Shown piece by piece: positions 49,548 through 57,195 of a DNA stretch of 64,000 nucleotides. The DNA comes from Psychrobacillus sp044762855. Its GTDB lineage: Bacteria > Bacillota > Bacilli > Bacillales_A > Planococcaceae. Made by a program: the position numbers and the translations under genes. Each line of letters starts with the position of its first letter. The first letter of the stretch is position 1. The notes beneath the pieces were generated by a model. It was not told the DNA's origin and ran no database searches. It worked only from the letters and a program-made list of their open reading frames with translations. The DNA lies in assembly GCF_044762855.1 (NCBI RefSeq), contig NZ_JBIWFB010000002.1, positions 310,001 to 374,000 on the forward strand. Reading direction: 5' to 3'.

Positions 49548-49561
49548 GTGATCCATATATC

Positions 49562-49642
49562 TCGGAGCTATCCGATAAATAGCAACCCGTCTTTTTGGTA
49601 TTGCAGACGTAAAAGAATAAGACAAATCCGTGGACGATACCC
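49562..49642 (+). ncRNA. Structured leader ahead of the scaffold gene
   Basis: Three hairpins follow each other: TCGGA-GCTA-TCCGA (49562-49575), CGTCT/AGACG (49588-49592/49605-49609) and CGTGG/CCACG (49629-49633/49640-49644 region). The middle one competes with the alternative pairing GCAACC/GGTATTGC (49582-49587/49597-49604). No coding frame exists here. It could be an mRNA processing or regulatory element. Confidence 0.4.
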
Positions 49643-49679
49643 ACGTTAAAAAGCGTAATTTGAATTGGAGGAATGAACA

Positions 49680-50279
49680 ATGAACAAAGAACAATTAATA
49701 GCATTAGGTTTAACCGAAGAACAAGCAAATAAGGTAATCGAAGGATATGGTCCAACAATCCCTAAATCACGTTTTGATGATGTGAACAATACCAAGAAAC
49801 AACTGGAATTGGATATAGCTTCTCGAGATAAACAACTAGAGGAACTAAAGAAAGTGGATGCAGCTGGATTGCAAACTAAGATTACTGAGTTGCAACAGGA
49901 GAATGCAGATGCAAAAGTAAAATATGAAAATGATTTAAAAGAAACACAATTATATAGCGCTATTAAATTTGCTTTAGCTGGAAAAGTACATGACGCGGAT
50001 ATCGCTATCACACAAATCGACAAAAAACTAATTGAATTAGATGCAGAAGGCAAAGTAACCAAAGGTTTAGATGAGCAGTTAAAAACACTGCAAGAATCGA
50101 AGCCTTTTTTGTTTGTCCCGGAAACTACACAAACGTTTAAAGGGGTTATTCCTGTAACCCCTGTTGAAAAAGACAAAGACGGTAATCCGGTAGCAGGAAG
50201 TTACGGAAAGCAACTTGCGGAGACAAGCAATCAAGGCGCAAAAGAATTAGCAGATGCACAAAAATCTTATTTTGATTAA
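49680..50279 (+). CDS. Phage scaffolding protein (GP20-like)
   Basis: The 199-residue protein has the GP20 layout: an N-terminal LIALGLTEEQANKVIEGYG and SRFDDVNNTKKQLE, a coiled-coil middle (about 35-85) and a conserved C-terminal part with SAIKFALAGKVHDADIAITQ. It directs procapsid assembly. The start follows GGAGG. No LNLQFFA-type motif is present on this protein. Confidence 0.9.
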   Translation: MNKEQLIALGLTEEQANKVIEGYGPTIPKSRFDDVNNTKKQLELDIASRDKQLEELKKVDAAGLQTKITELQQENADAKVKYENDLKETQLYSAIKFALAGKVHDADIAITQIDKKLIELDAEGKVTKGLDEQLKTLQESKPFLFVPETTQTFKGVIPVTPVEKDKDGNPVAGSYGKQLAETSNQGAKELADAQKSYFD

Positions 50280-50293
50280 GGAGGAAAACAAGA

Positions 50294-50653
50294 ATGAGTA
50301 AATTTGTAGAAACAACTTTTACGAATAAAAAAGAAATTTTGAAGTTTCCAGATCACTATGTGAATCTGGCGGTTACTGTTTCAGATGCAGGTGTTACAGC
50401 TAATGCGGAAGGAAAAAAAATCGTTCCCGCTGGCACCATCTTAGGTGGCGGATTCCTAGCTAGCGAATCTGTACATGCTGTTAAGAAGAATGATGCGGAT
50501 GCAGAAGGAGTTCTGTTTAATGATACGGATGTCACTTACGGACCAGCATCCGGTGCAGCTTTAATCCATGGATTCATAGCACTGGATAAGCTTCCAGAAG
50601 CTCCAACATCAGAAGCAATCGCAGCACTAAAGCAAATTACATTTTTGAAATAA
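50294..50653 (+). CDS. Head decoration / head fibre-like protein
   Basis: The 119-residue beta-rich protein lies between scaffold and major capsid genes, the place of gpD-like decoration proteins. Segments ILKFPDHYVNLAVTVSDAGV, IVPAGTILGGGFL and GAALIHGFIALDKLPEAPT (the phage 'V-A-G-T-v-l-g-g' pattern) support this. The start follows AAGGAGG. Confidence 0.75.
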   Translation: MSKFVETTFTNKKEILKFPDHYVNLAVTVSDAGVTANAEGKKIVPAGTILGGGFLASESVHAVKKNDADAEGVLFNDTDVTYGPASGAALIHGFIALDKLPEAPTSEAIAALKQITFLK

Positions 50654-50668
50654 GAGAGGATGAATTAA

Positions 50669-51712
50669 ATGCCAACAATTTATGATTTAGTAAATGCACA
50701 AAACATTGCAACATATTACCAAAACAACCCTTCTAATTCGATTCCGTATTTAGGAGCAACACTATTCCCTGCTAAGAAACAGTTGGGACTGGACCTATCT
50801 TGGATTAAAGGTTCAAAAGGATTGCCTGTTGCTCTTGAACCTTCTGCATTTGATGCAAAGGCAAATGTTCGCGATCGTATTGGATTTAGCAAGGTGCAAA
50901 CAGAGATGCCTTTCTTCCGAGAAGCAATGCGCATTGGAGAGAAAGATCGTCAAGAGTTGAATCGCTTACTTGCTTCAAATTTAGATGAAATGACTCGTAC
51001 AGTAATTACTAACATTTATGATGATGTTACTAATCTAGTAAATGGTGCTAACGTACAGCCAGAGCGTATGATCATGCAATTACTTTCTAAAGGAAAAATC
51101 TCGATTACAGCTAATCGTCAAAATCTTGATTACAACTATAAAATGCAAGGTGATCATCAAGAGGTTTTAGCTGGCGGTGCACAGTGGAGTGCAACAGATT
51201 CAACTCCTATCCAAGACATTATGAGATGGCAGGATACAGTTGAAGACAATACAGGTTCTCGCCCAACAAAAGCCATTACAACTCGTAAAACATGGGGTTA
51301 TCTGATGAAACACAAGAGTATTCTGTTAGATATGAACCCATTTGGTGGTCAAAATGTCATTATGACAGACGCTTTATTGAAACAATATTTACAAACTAAA
51401 TTTGGTTTATCGGTTGCAATTTATAACAAAAAATATCGTGATGAAAGTGGCGCTTTGCAGAACTTCTTCCCAGATGACTATTTCACTTTAATTCCAGAAG
51501 GGAATTTAGGAAATACATTCTACGGGACGACTCCTGAAGAATCGGATCTTTTGACTGGTCAATCAGTTGCAGACGTATCAATCGTAAACACAGGTGTAGC
51601 AATCACAACTATCAAAGAGCCACATCCAGTAAACGTTGAAACAATTGTTTCTGAAATCGTTCTTCCTTCATTCGAAACAATTGACAATATCTTTGCAGCT
51701 AAAGTTAACTAA
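50669..51712 (+). CDS. Major capsid protein (GpE family)
   Basis: The 347-residue protein has the capsid-E pattern YLGATLFPAKKQLGLDLSWI, then FFREAMRIGEKDRQELNRL and a middle AITTRKTWGYLMKH. The E-family capsid with GP20 scaffold and a separate decoration protein is usual in these phages. The N-terminus MPTIYDLVNAQNIATYY shows no Prp-type leader. Confidence 0.93.
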   Translation: MPTIYDLVNAQNIATYYQNNPSNSIPYLGATLFPAKKQLGLDLSWIKGSKGLPVALEPSAFDAKANVRDRIGFSKVQTEMPFFREAMRIGEKDRQELNRLLASNLDEMTRTVITNIYDDVTNLVNGANVQPERMIMQLLSKGKISITANRQNLDYNYKMQGDHQEVLAGGAQWSATDSTPIQDIMRWQDTVEDNTGSRPTKAITTRKTWGYLMKHKSILLDMNPFGGQNVIMTDALLKQYLQTKFGLSVAIYNKKYRDESGALQNFFPDDYFTLIPEGNLGNTFYGTTPEESDLLTGQSVADVSIVNTGVAITTIKEPHPVNVETIVSEIVLPSFETIDNIFAAKVN

Positions 51713-51746
51713 CTGACTAAAAAGTCAGGAAAGGAGGCTATTAATC

Positions 51747-51920
51747 TTGGCTACAGAAAAGAAAGAGACTACTAGAACCACTAAAAAGAAAAGAGCTACT
51801 TTCTCAGTCAATGTAAAATACGGAGAGAATCTTTATCGAAAAGGTGAAAGTTTAGAGGTTTCGGAGAAAGATTATGAGGAATTACTAAGTGCAGGTCTTG
51901 TCGAAAGTAAAGGTGATTGA
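51747..51920 (+). CDS. 57-residue basic phage head protein
   Basis: TTG 51747 follows AAAGGAGG. The N-terminus is Lys/Thr-rich (KKETTRTTKKKR), then VNVKYGENLYRKGESLEVSE and EELLSAGLVE, the layout of short phage proteins that stand between capsid and connector genes. Function unknown. It ends two bases before the connector gene. Confidence 0.7.
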   Translation: MATEKKETTRTTKKKRATFSVNVKYGENLYRKGESLEVSEKDYEELLSAGLVESKGD

Positions 51921-51921
51921 C

Positions 51922-52272
51922 TTGGACGTATTCGAAATCGTCAAAGCGAAATTACCAGCAGATTTAATTCCAGATGATACAGCTTTAGCTATGGACGTTG
52001 CAGAGGTGGGGCAATCAATGCTCACTTACTGCAACCGTTCTGACATACCGAAAGAGCTTGTTTTCACACATGTGAACATGGTGATTGATCTAATTACAGG
52101 TAATGCGAGACGTAGTGATACGGATAACCCTGGTACGGTTAAATCCATTAAGGAAGGAGATGTGCAAGTTACATATGAAGGAAATCGTGTGAGTTCACGA
52201 GAAGCTCATATGGAAGCACTTCTCTTCGATTATGCTAGCCAGTTGAATCGTTTCCGGAAACTGAGGTGGTAG
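51922..52272 (+). CDS. Phage head-tail connector protein (gp6/gp15-like)
   Basis: The 116-residue helical protein begins DVFEIVKAKLPADLIPDDTA and has VGQSMLTYCNRSDIP and VNMVIDLITGNARR, the head-completion (Phage_connect_1) pattern. TTG 51922 follows AAAGGTGAT by seven bases; in-frame GTGs upstream overlap the previous gene. Confidence 0.82.
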   Translation: MDVFEIVKAKLPADLIPDDTALAMDVAEVGQSMLTYCNRSDIPKELVFTHVNMVIDLITGNARRSDTDNPGTVKSIKEGDVQVTYEGNRVSSREAHMEALLFDYASQLNRFRKLRW

Positions 52273-52273
52273 A

Positions 52274-52633
52274 TTGGATGCTGTAAGAAAAGCTATTGAA
52301 AGCTTATATAAAGGCAAGTGTACGATCAAAGAATTTAAGAGTGCAAAAGACCCTATCACTCATATTACAGCTAAAAAAGAAGTAACAGTTTTGGAAAGTC
52401 AGAAATGTAGGTTGTCATATGAGAAAATTGCATCTGCAGATCAAACCAATGGGCCTGCAACTATTGCTCAATCAATTAAACTGCTTATTTCTCCAGAGAT
52501 AGTTGTTAATCCCGGTTCTAAAATTATTGTTACACAACATGGAAAAACGACAGCGTTTCAGCAAAGTGGTGAGCCTGCTTTATACACTAACCATCAAGAG
52601 ATACGTCTTGAATTATTTAAGGAATATGCGTAA
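52274..52633 (+). CDS. Head-tail joining protein (XkdH-like)
   Basis: The 119-residue protein is in the position of PBSX XkdH and has VTVLESQKCRLSYEK and QSIKLLISPEIVVNPGSKII, matching beta-barrel head-closure/stopper proteins. TTG 52274 follows GAGGTGG. Assignment mainly by order. Confidence 0.7.
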   Translation: MDAVRKAIESLYKGKCTIKEFKSAKDPITHITAKKEVTVLESQKCRLSYEKIASADQTNGPATIAQSIKLLISPEIVVNPGSKIIVTQHGKTTAFQQSGEPALYTNHQEIRLELFKEYA

Positions 52634-53103
52634 TGGCTAGGTGGGGCAGTGCTGACTTTCGACAATTAAAGCGAATGCAAAAGAAGATGGAGAAATTAGC
52701 ACAAGCTGATTTCGAAAAGTTCTGTGAGCAAGCTGCAAAAGAATTGGCTGCGCGTTTACTTGCGAAGGTAATTAAACGTACTCCTGTAGACGATGGAGTA
52801 TTACGAAGAGGTTGGACAGCTGTATCGCATGCAGAAGCTGAAAATGGCGGAAATACTAACGTAAAAGTATATGCCGAATCCTTAAACATTTCGAAAATAG
52901 GTAACGTGTATGAAATAGAGATTATTAATCCTGTGAATTACGCCTCTTATGTGGAATTTGGACATAGGACAGCTAATCATGCAGGGTGGGTAAATGGACG
53001 ATTCATGATGACAATCTCTGAAAATGAATTGGATGCCCAAGCATCAAAAATTCTTGATAAGAAATTAGCGAAGTTCTTAGGCGGTGTTTTCGGTGGAGAT
53101 TAA
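52633..53103 (+). CDS. HK97 gp10-like tail completion protein
   Basis: The 156-residue protein has the gp10 pattern: KELAARLLAKVIKRTPVDDG, LRRGWTAV, then NPVNYASYVEFGHRT. Such proteins complete the tail or neck. One-base overlap with the previous stop. Confidence 0.88.
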   Translation: MARWGSADFRQLKRMQKKMEKLAQADFEKFCEQAAKELAARLLAKVIKRTPVDDGVLRRGWTAVSHAEAENGGNTNVKVYAESLNISKIGNVYEIEIINPVNYASYVEFGHRTANHAGWVNGRFMMTISENELDAQASKILDKKLAKFLGGVFGGD

Positions 53104-53515
53104 AGATGTAATAACCGCTATATCTATCAAGCTGTATGAAACGTTTGGTGAAGCATATGAAATTTATACAGAATCAATTGAGCAAGGCTTTCAGGAGCCT
53201 GCTTTTTTTATTTCTCTATTAAATCCGGACAAAAATCAAGTAATCGGAAATAGATACCACAAAACGCTTCCTTTTGATATCCATTATTTCGGTAGAGGCA
53301 ATATGGATGCCTATGGCACCTTAGATAAACTTATGGACGAAATGGAGTATATAAAGCTCTTAAACGGTAGTTTATTGCGTGGTACAAAAATGAAAGGCGA
53401 AGTAGTAGATGGAGTACTTCACTTTTTTGTTCATTACAATTTCCATGTTTATAAAGCGACGGATCCAGTACCGATGATGGAAGAGCTATCAATAAAGAAT
53501 GATTTAAAGAGGTGA
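53093..53515 (+). CDS. Tail terminator-like protein (XkdJ/YqbJ-type)
   Basis: The 140-residue protein has YTESIEQGFQEPAFFISLL, HKTLPFDIHYFG and VDGVLHFFVHYNFHVYK, as in the minor tail proteins next to gp10 in PBSX-like phages. GTG 53093 is chosen because AGGCGG lies at proper distance; GTG 53084 abuts it. Confidence 0.75.
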   Translation: MEIKDVITAISIKLYETFGEAYEIYTESIEQGFQEPAFFISLLNPDKNQVIGNRYHKTLPFDIHYFGRGNMDAYGTLDKLMDEMEYIKLLNGSLLRGTKMKGEVVDGVLHFFVHYNFHVYKATDPVPMMEELSIKNDLKR

Positions 53516-53521
53516 GATGGA

Positions 53522-53752
53522 ATGGTTAAACAAAAGCCGATACAGAAACCGGTAGAAGAGTCTAGTTTTACAGAGCAACAGTCAAAAGAGGTAGCAACAT
53601 TTAAGTTTACTAAGCAACAACTTGTTTCAAGTAATAAGTATTCGTATCGACGAGATGCCTTAAATGTTTTATTAGAAGAAGGAAAGCTCTATACATTCGG
53701 TGAGGTTGATAAAAAGCTACATGATTTTCTAAAAGGGAAGGTGAATGAATAA
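53522..53752 (+). CDS. Small phage protein before the sheath gene (76 aa)
   Basis: This lies between the tail terminator and sheath genes. The stretch ATFKFTKQQLVSSNKYSYRR followed by DALNVLLEEGKLYTFGEVDK is seen in small PBSX-region proteins. Function unknown. Its stop overlaps the sheath start. Confidence 0.7.
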   Translation: MVKQKPIQKPVEESSFTEQQSKEVATFKFTKQQLVSSNKYSYRRDALNVLLEEGKLYTFGEVDKKLHDFLKGKVNE

Positions 53753-55077
53753 TGGCTTTAGGTGGAGGCACATTTTTAACACGAAACAAAGTATTACCAG
53801 GTACGTATCACAATTTTATATCAGCAGCACGCGCATTTGTTAATTTATCCGATCGTGGTTATTCAGCTCTTCCAATCTCGCTTGATTGGGGAGTAGATGA
53901 AGGTGTGTTTGCCGTTACGCAAGAGGACTTACAAAAGAATTCTCGCAAGATTTTCGGCTATGACTATAGCAATATCAAATTAAAGGGAATTCGCGATATT
54001 TTTAAAAACGCAATTACCGTTTATTTCGCAAAATTAAATATAGGTGGCACTGCAGCTGAAAACGACTTTGCAAAAGCTTTATATAAAGGCGTTAGAGGAA
54101 ATGATATCAAAATTATCATTCATACTAATGTGGATGAACCTACAATTTTTGATGTACAAACGTTACTCGATAATGTGTTGGTGGACGAACAGACGGTTGC
54201 AACGACTGCAGATTTAGTTGCTAATGATTTTGTGACATTTAAAGCAGATGTGACGTTAACTCCAACAGCCGGCTCACCTTTAACAGGTGGATTAAACGGA
54301 GCTACAGCTTTAACGAACGGTGGAGCCCATCAAACTGCACTAGATGATTTAGAAGCTTATGGTTTCAATACGCTTGGATGTCTCTCTGATGATCAAACAA
54401 TTAAATCACTTTATATGGAGTATACAAAACGCATACGTGATCAGGTAGGTGGTAAGTTCCAACTAGTTGGCCATAAGTTAGGTGCAGCAGACCATGAGGG
54501 TGTAATTGATGTTCAAAATGATGCCATTGGTGAAGGTGAAGAAATCTTCGGTGCAGTTTATTGGACAGCGGGAGCACAGGCAGGAGTAGCGGTTAATAAA
54601 TCGAATACCAACAAAAAATACGATGGTGAACACACTCTCGATATGTCTGAGACAAAGACACAGCCGCAGCTTACAGCGTTATTAAGGGGTGGCAAATACG
54701 TATTTCACAAAGTGGGCACGGAAACTCGAGTGTTGGATGATGTAAATACATTTACTTCTTTTACACCGGATAAAAACGAAGACTTTAGTATGAATCAAGT
54801 AATCCGAGTACTTGACCAGATTGCTATTGATACAGCTCATCTATTTAATACGCGATATCTCGGAGAAGTGCCGAATGATCCAGCAGGACGCATTACTTTC
54901 TGGAAAGATATTGTTGCACATCGTTTAGAGATGCAGAGAATACGAGCAATCGAGAATTACGATAAAGAGATATTAACCGTTGAGAAAGGAAGTACTAAGA
55001 AGTCTGTAGTACTTTTCGAAAGAGTACAAGCTACCGTTGCCATGTCGCAACTTTATATCACTACAGAAGTAGCATAA
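53752..55077 (+). CDS. Phage tail sheath protein (XkdK-like)
   Basis: The 441-residue protein begins with GGGTFLTRNKVLPGTYHNFI and has ALPISLDWGVDEGVFAVTQE, an inserted domain (ALYKGVRGNDIKI and on) and the C-terminal FTPDKNEDFSMNQVIRVLDQ typical of XkdK sheath proteins. It shows that the phage has a contractile tail. Confidence 0.94.
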   Translation: MALGGGTFLTRNKVLPGTYHNFISAARAFVNLSDRGYSALPISLDWGVDEGVFAVTQEDLQKNSRKIFGYDYSNIKLKGIRDIFKNAITVYFAKLNIGGTAAENDFAKALYKGVRGNDIKIIIHTNVDEPTIFDVQTLLDNVLVDEQTVATTADLVANDFVTFKADVTLTPTAGSPLTGGLNGATALTNGGAHQTALDDLEAYGFNTLGCLSDDQTIKSLYMEYTKRIRDQVGGKFQLVGHKLGAADHEGVIDVQNDAIGEGEEIFGAVYWTAGAQAGVAVNKSNTNKKYDGEHTLDMSETKTQPQLTALLRGGKYVFHKVGTETRVLDDVNTFTSFTPDKNEDFSMNQVIRVLDQIAIDTAHLFNTRYLGEVPNDPAGRITFWKDIVAHRLEMQRIRAIENYDKEILTVEKGSTKKSVVLFERVQATVAMSQLYITTEVA

Positions 55078-55089
55078 GGAGGGATATCT

Positions 55090-55596
55090 GTGAAAGAAAA
55101 ACTTTTGAAACTAAATCTTCAATACTTCGCAAATACAATGCACGCAAGAGACGCAATAAACGGTGGTCAAGGTGAGTGCTTCGTGACGCTCGAAGGTAAT
55201 CGTTATAATTTAGCTCAAGCGATTAACATTGATGCTGACATGACAAAGACCAAAACCAAGGTTCCTATCCTAGGAAAGATTTCAAAAGGTAATAAATCAA
55301 CTGGTGCCGAATATGAAGCAAGTGCAACATTTCATTTCAATACATCTATTTTCCGAGAGATTCTTTATCGATACAAAGAGACCGGTGAAGATGTTTACTT
55401 TGATATGCAAATAACGAATGAAGATCCTACTTCCTCCGTTGGACGTCAAACTATAATCTTGATTGATTGCAACTTAGACGGTGGTAAACTTGCGTTACTT
55501 GATGCAGATGCAGATTATCTTGAAGATGAAATCAGCTTCACGTTTGAGGATTGGGAAATGCCAGAAAAATTCTCTATTCTTGGCGCTATGCTTTAA
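55090..55596 (+). CDS. Tail tube protein (XkdM-like) with Prp-type N-terminal leader
   Basis: The body (about 17-168) has the XkdM pattern: ARDAINGGQGECFVTLEGNR, PILGKISKGNKSTG, ATFHFNTSIFRE and SFTFEDWEMPEKF. The N-terminus is MKEKLLKLNLQYFANTMHAR; the LNLQYFA element matches the cleavage motif of bL27 in Firmicutes, cut by the Prp protease after the second aromatic residue. GTG 55090 follows GGAGGG, so the leader is translated; a late start at ATG 55138 would remove it but has no ribosome binding site. Confidence 0.9.
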   Translation: MKEKLLKLNLQYFANTMHARDAINGGQGECFVTLEGNRYNLAQAINIDADMTKTKTKVPILGKISKGNKSTGAEYEASATFHFNTSIFREILYRYKETGEDVYFDMQITNEDPTSSVGRQTIILIDCNLDGGKLALLDADADYLEDEISFTFEDWEMPEKFSILGAML

Positions 55597-55603
55597 AACT
55601 TGA

Positions 55604-55626
55604 AGTCCACTTCGGTGGGCTTTTTA
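55604..55626 (+). terminator. Intra-operon terminator after the tail tube gene
   Basis: AGTCCAC-TTCG-GTGGGCT (55604-55621) is a compact stem with a stable tetraloop followed by TTTTT. It probably gives more tube mRNA than downstream mRNA. Confidence 0.75.
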
Positions 55627-55668
55627 TTATGAAATACATCAAATACAATCATGATAGGGGAAAAAATA

Positions 55669-56148
55669 ATGAGTAACTTAACAGCATTTTTAGCGCAAAA
55701 CGCATTGAAAGCGGAAGTGGAAAAACATGTGGTTTCAAAAAGGTTTGTTGAGCCTGTAATTGACGAGGAAACAGGAAAGCAAATGGTCGATAAAAACGGA
55801 AAACCTATGACTAAACCTGTCGAATGGGAAGTTGGGTCAATCGATTCCGCTGAAGATGAGGCCCTGAGAAAACTTCATACAAAAAGATTGCCTGTACCAG
55901 GTAAAAAGAATGTATTCCAACCAACAACAGATATTTCTTCTTACATGGCATCTTTAGCTGTAAAATGTACTGTATTTCCTAATCTTCATGATGCGGAATT
56001 ACAAAAATCTTATGGTGTTATGGGTGCTGAAGCTCTATTAAAAACAATGTTACTTTCTGGTGAATACGCAGAATATATAAATATTGTTCAGAAAGTAAAC
56101 CTGTTTGATGTAGAGATGGAAGAGACTGTAGAAGAAGCAAAAAACTAA
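55669..56148 (+). CDS. Tail assembly chaperone, short form (XkdN-like)
   Basis: The 159-residue protein has VVSKRFVEPVIDEETGKQMV, LPVPGKKNVFQPTTDISSYM and GAEALLKTMLLSGEYAEY, the XkdN pattern. It ends with the codons GCA AAA AAC TAA; the A_AAA_AAC heptamer (56139-56145) directly before the stop can shift ribosomes by -1 into the frame that follows, giving the long form. ATG 55669 is preceded by GGGGA. Confidence 0.9.
   Translation: MSNLTAFLAQNALKAEVEKHVVSKRFVEPVIDEETGKQMVDKNGKPMTKPVEWEVGSIDSAEDEALRKLHTKRLPVPGKKNVFQPTTDISSYMASLAVKCTVFPNLHDAELQKSYGVMGAEALLKTMLLSGEYAEYINIVQKVNLFDVEMEETVEEAKN
56139..56145 (+). promoter_or_regulatory. Programmed -1 frameshift site A_AAA_AAC
   Basis: The heptamer is in the correct phase (GCA AAA AAC) and stands directly before the zero-frame stop TAA. 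The downstream -1 frame is open for 66 codons and encodes a plausible chaperone T domain. No strong stimulatory hairpin was recognised by eye. Confidence 0.8.
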
Positions 56149-56345
56149 TTGAAGACGGTGACTATGAAGCAAATGTAGCTTATTACTGTTTACATAAACT
56201 TCATAAGTGGCCGTCTGAATTCGACTCACTTCCAAAATACGAAAAAGCTTTTGTCATAGCTGCAGTTCAACTCAAGATGGAAAATGATAAGAAGCAGGAG
56301 AAAGAAACGCAACGTCAAGGCAAAAAAGGAAGAAGAAAGAAATAG
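56145..56345 (+). CDS. Tail assembly chaperone, -1 frameshift extension
   Basis: After a -1 slip at A_AAA_AAC the frame continues CTA ATT GAA and so on for 66 codons to TAG 56343. The extension has LIEDGDYEANVAYYCLHKLH, then SEFDSLPKYEKAFVIAAVQL and a basic end KGRRKK. It has no start codon of its own near the beginning. The full fusion would be 225 residues. Short and long forms made in this way are typical of tail chaperones next to tape measure genes. Confidence 0.85.
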   Translation, partial: LIEDGDYEANVAYYCLHKLHKWPSEFDSLPKYEKAFVIAAVQLKMENDKKQEKETQRQGKKGRRKK

Positions 56346-56409
56346 TAGTGGTAATATTTACCCTCGCTGTCGTATGCTTATTGTATATGAATAGTCGGAG
56401 GGATATCTA

Positions 56410-57132
56410 TTGAAGAAAACATTATTTATCTTTGCAATGCTGATTGTTGGGGCGTACTTTATTTTCGGATTATTTAACACTATATCGCGATTTGGTGAAG
56501 TTTCAAGTGCTGATACTGTTGTGATGGTAATAGTATTAGCATTAGTCGCTTTATTTGAATTGTTTTTAATCAAAAGATATAAGAAATCGGTCAATACTAA
56601 TGCGGTAATTGAACGAGAAACCCAAAAAGCAAAAGTTGCTAACGAGAAGTTTAACAAAGAAAGTATAATTCCAGGATCAAAAGCGAGACGTCAACTAATA
56701 GGTGCGGATATTTGTATAAAGGTAAACCATATGACAGGGTTGCCAGTAGCTGAAGGTGCAGAAGTGTTCGTATACAGATGCGAGAACAAAGTTGTATTTG
56801 AAAGAAATCAAGATACCTTTGAACTAGAATCGGCAAATATGAAGGATATATTAATAAAAACAGATGTAGAAATACAGAAGAATTATGTAAGCAGTGTTGG
56901 CGGTGCAGTGGGTGGCTATGTATTGTTTGGACCATTAGGTGCAATGGTAGGCGGACGTGCTAAAGAAAAGAAAAGCACGACAGTTGAAAAGTACTTGATA
57001 TTCGACTATATAAATAAAGAAGGCAAGCAAGATTTCATTTCTTTCGAAGTTACAAATGAACCAAACGCAATTTTATTTAATACAAATCATTACAATATAA
57101 CTAAGAATGAAAGAACTACTATAAGTTTATAA
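56410..57132 (+). CDS. Moron: membrane protein with Gly-rich core (240 aa)
   Basis: This gene interrupts the usual chaperone/tape-measure pair. It has two N-terminal membrane segments (about 5-27 and 37-56), a charged linker, a domain with ARRQLIGADICIKVNHMTG, and the Gly-rich SSVGGAVGGYVLFGPLGAMV (about 164-183) followed by a beta-rich end. The host-like layout, lack of a virion role and its own terminator (57141-57168) mark it as a moron. TTG 56410 follows GGAGGG. Function unknown. Confidence 0.7.
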   Translation: MKKTLFIFAMLIVGAYFIFGLFNTISRFGEVSSADTVVMVIVLALVALFELFLIKRYKKSVNTNAVIERETQKAKVANEKFNKESIIPGSKARRQLIGADICIKVNHMTGLPVAEGAEVFVYRCENKVVFERNQDTFELESANMKDILIKTDVEIQKNYVSSVGGAVGGYVLFGPLGAMVGGRAKEKKSTTVEKYLIFDYINKEGKQDFISFEVTNEPNAILFNTNHYNITKNERTTISL

Positions 57133-57140
57133 GTTTAGAA

Positions 57141-57168
57141 AAAAGCACCTAATACTTGGGTGCTTTTT
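57141..57168 (+). terminator. Terminator of the moron gene
   Basis: AAAAGCACC (57141-57149) pairs with GGGTGCTTTT (57158-57167), followed by T. It lies before the tape measure gene. Confidence 0.8.
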
Positions 57169-57195
57169 ATTATGGTAAAAAAGGTGGTGAAACAA

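Noticed and set aside
49582..49609. H-type pseudoknot before the scaffold gene
   Set aside because: The connecting loops would have zero length, which is geometrically impossible for the two stems; alternative hairpins are the better reading.
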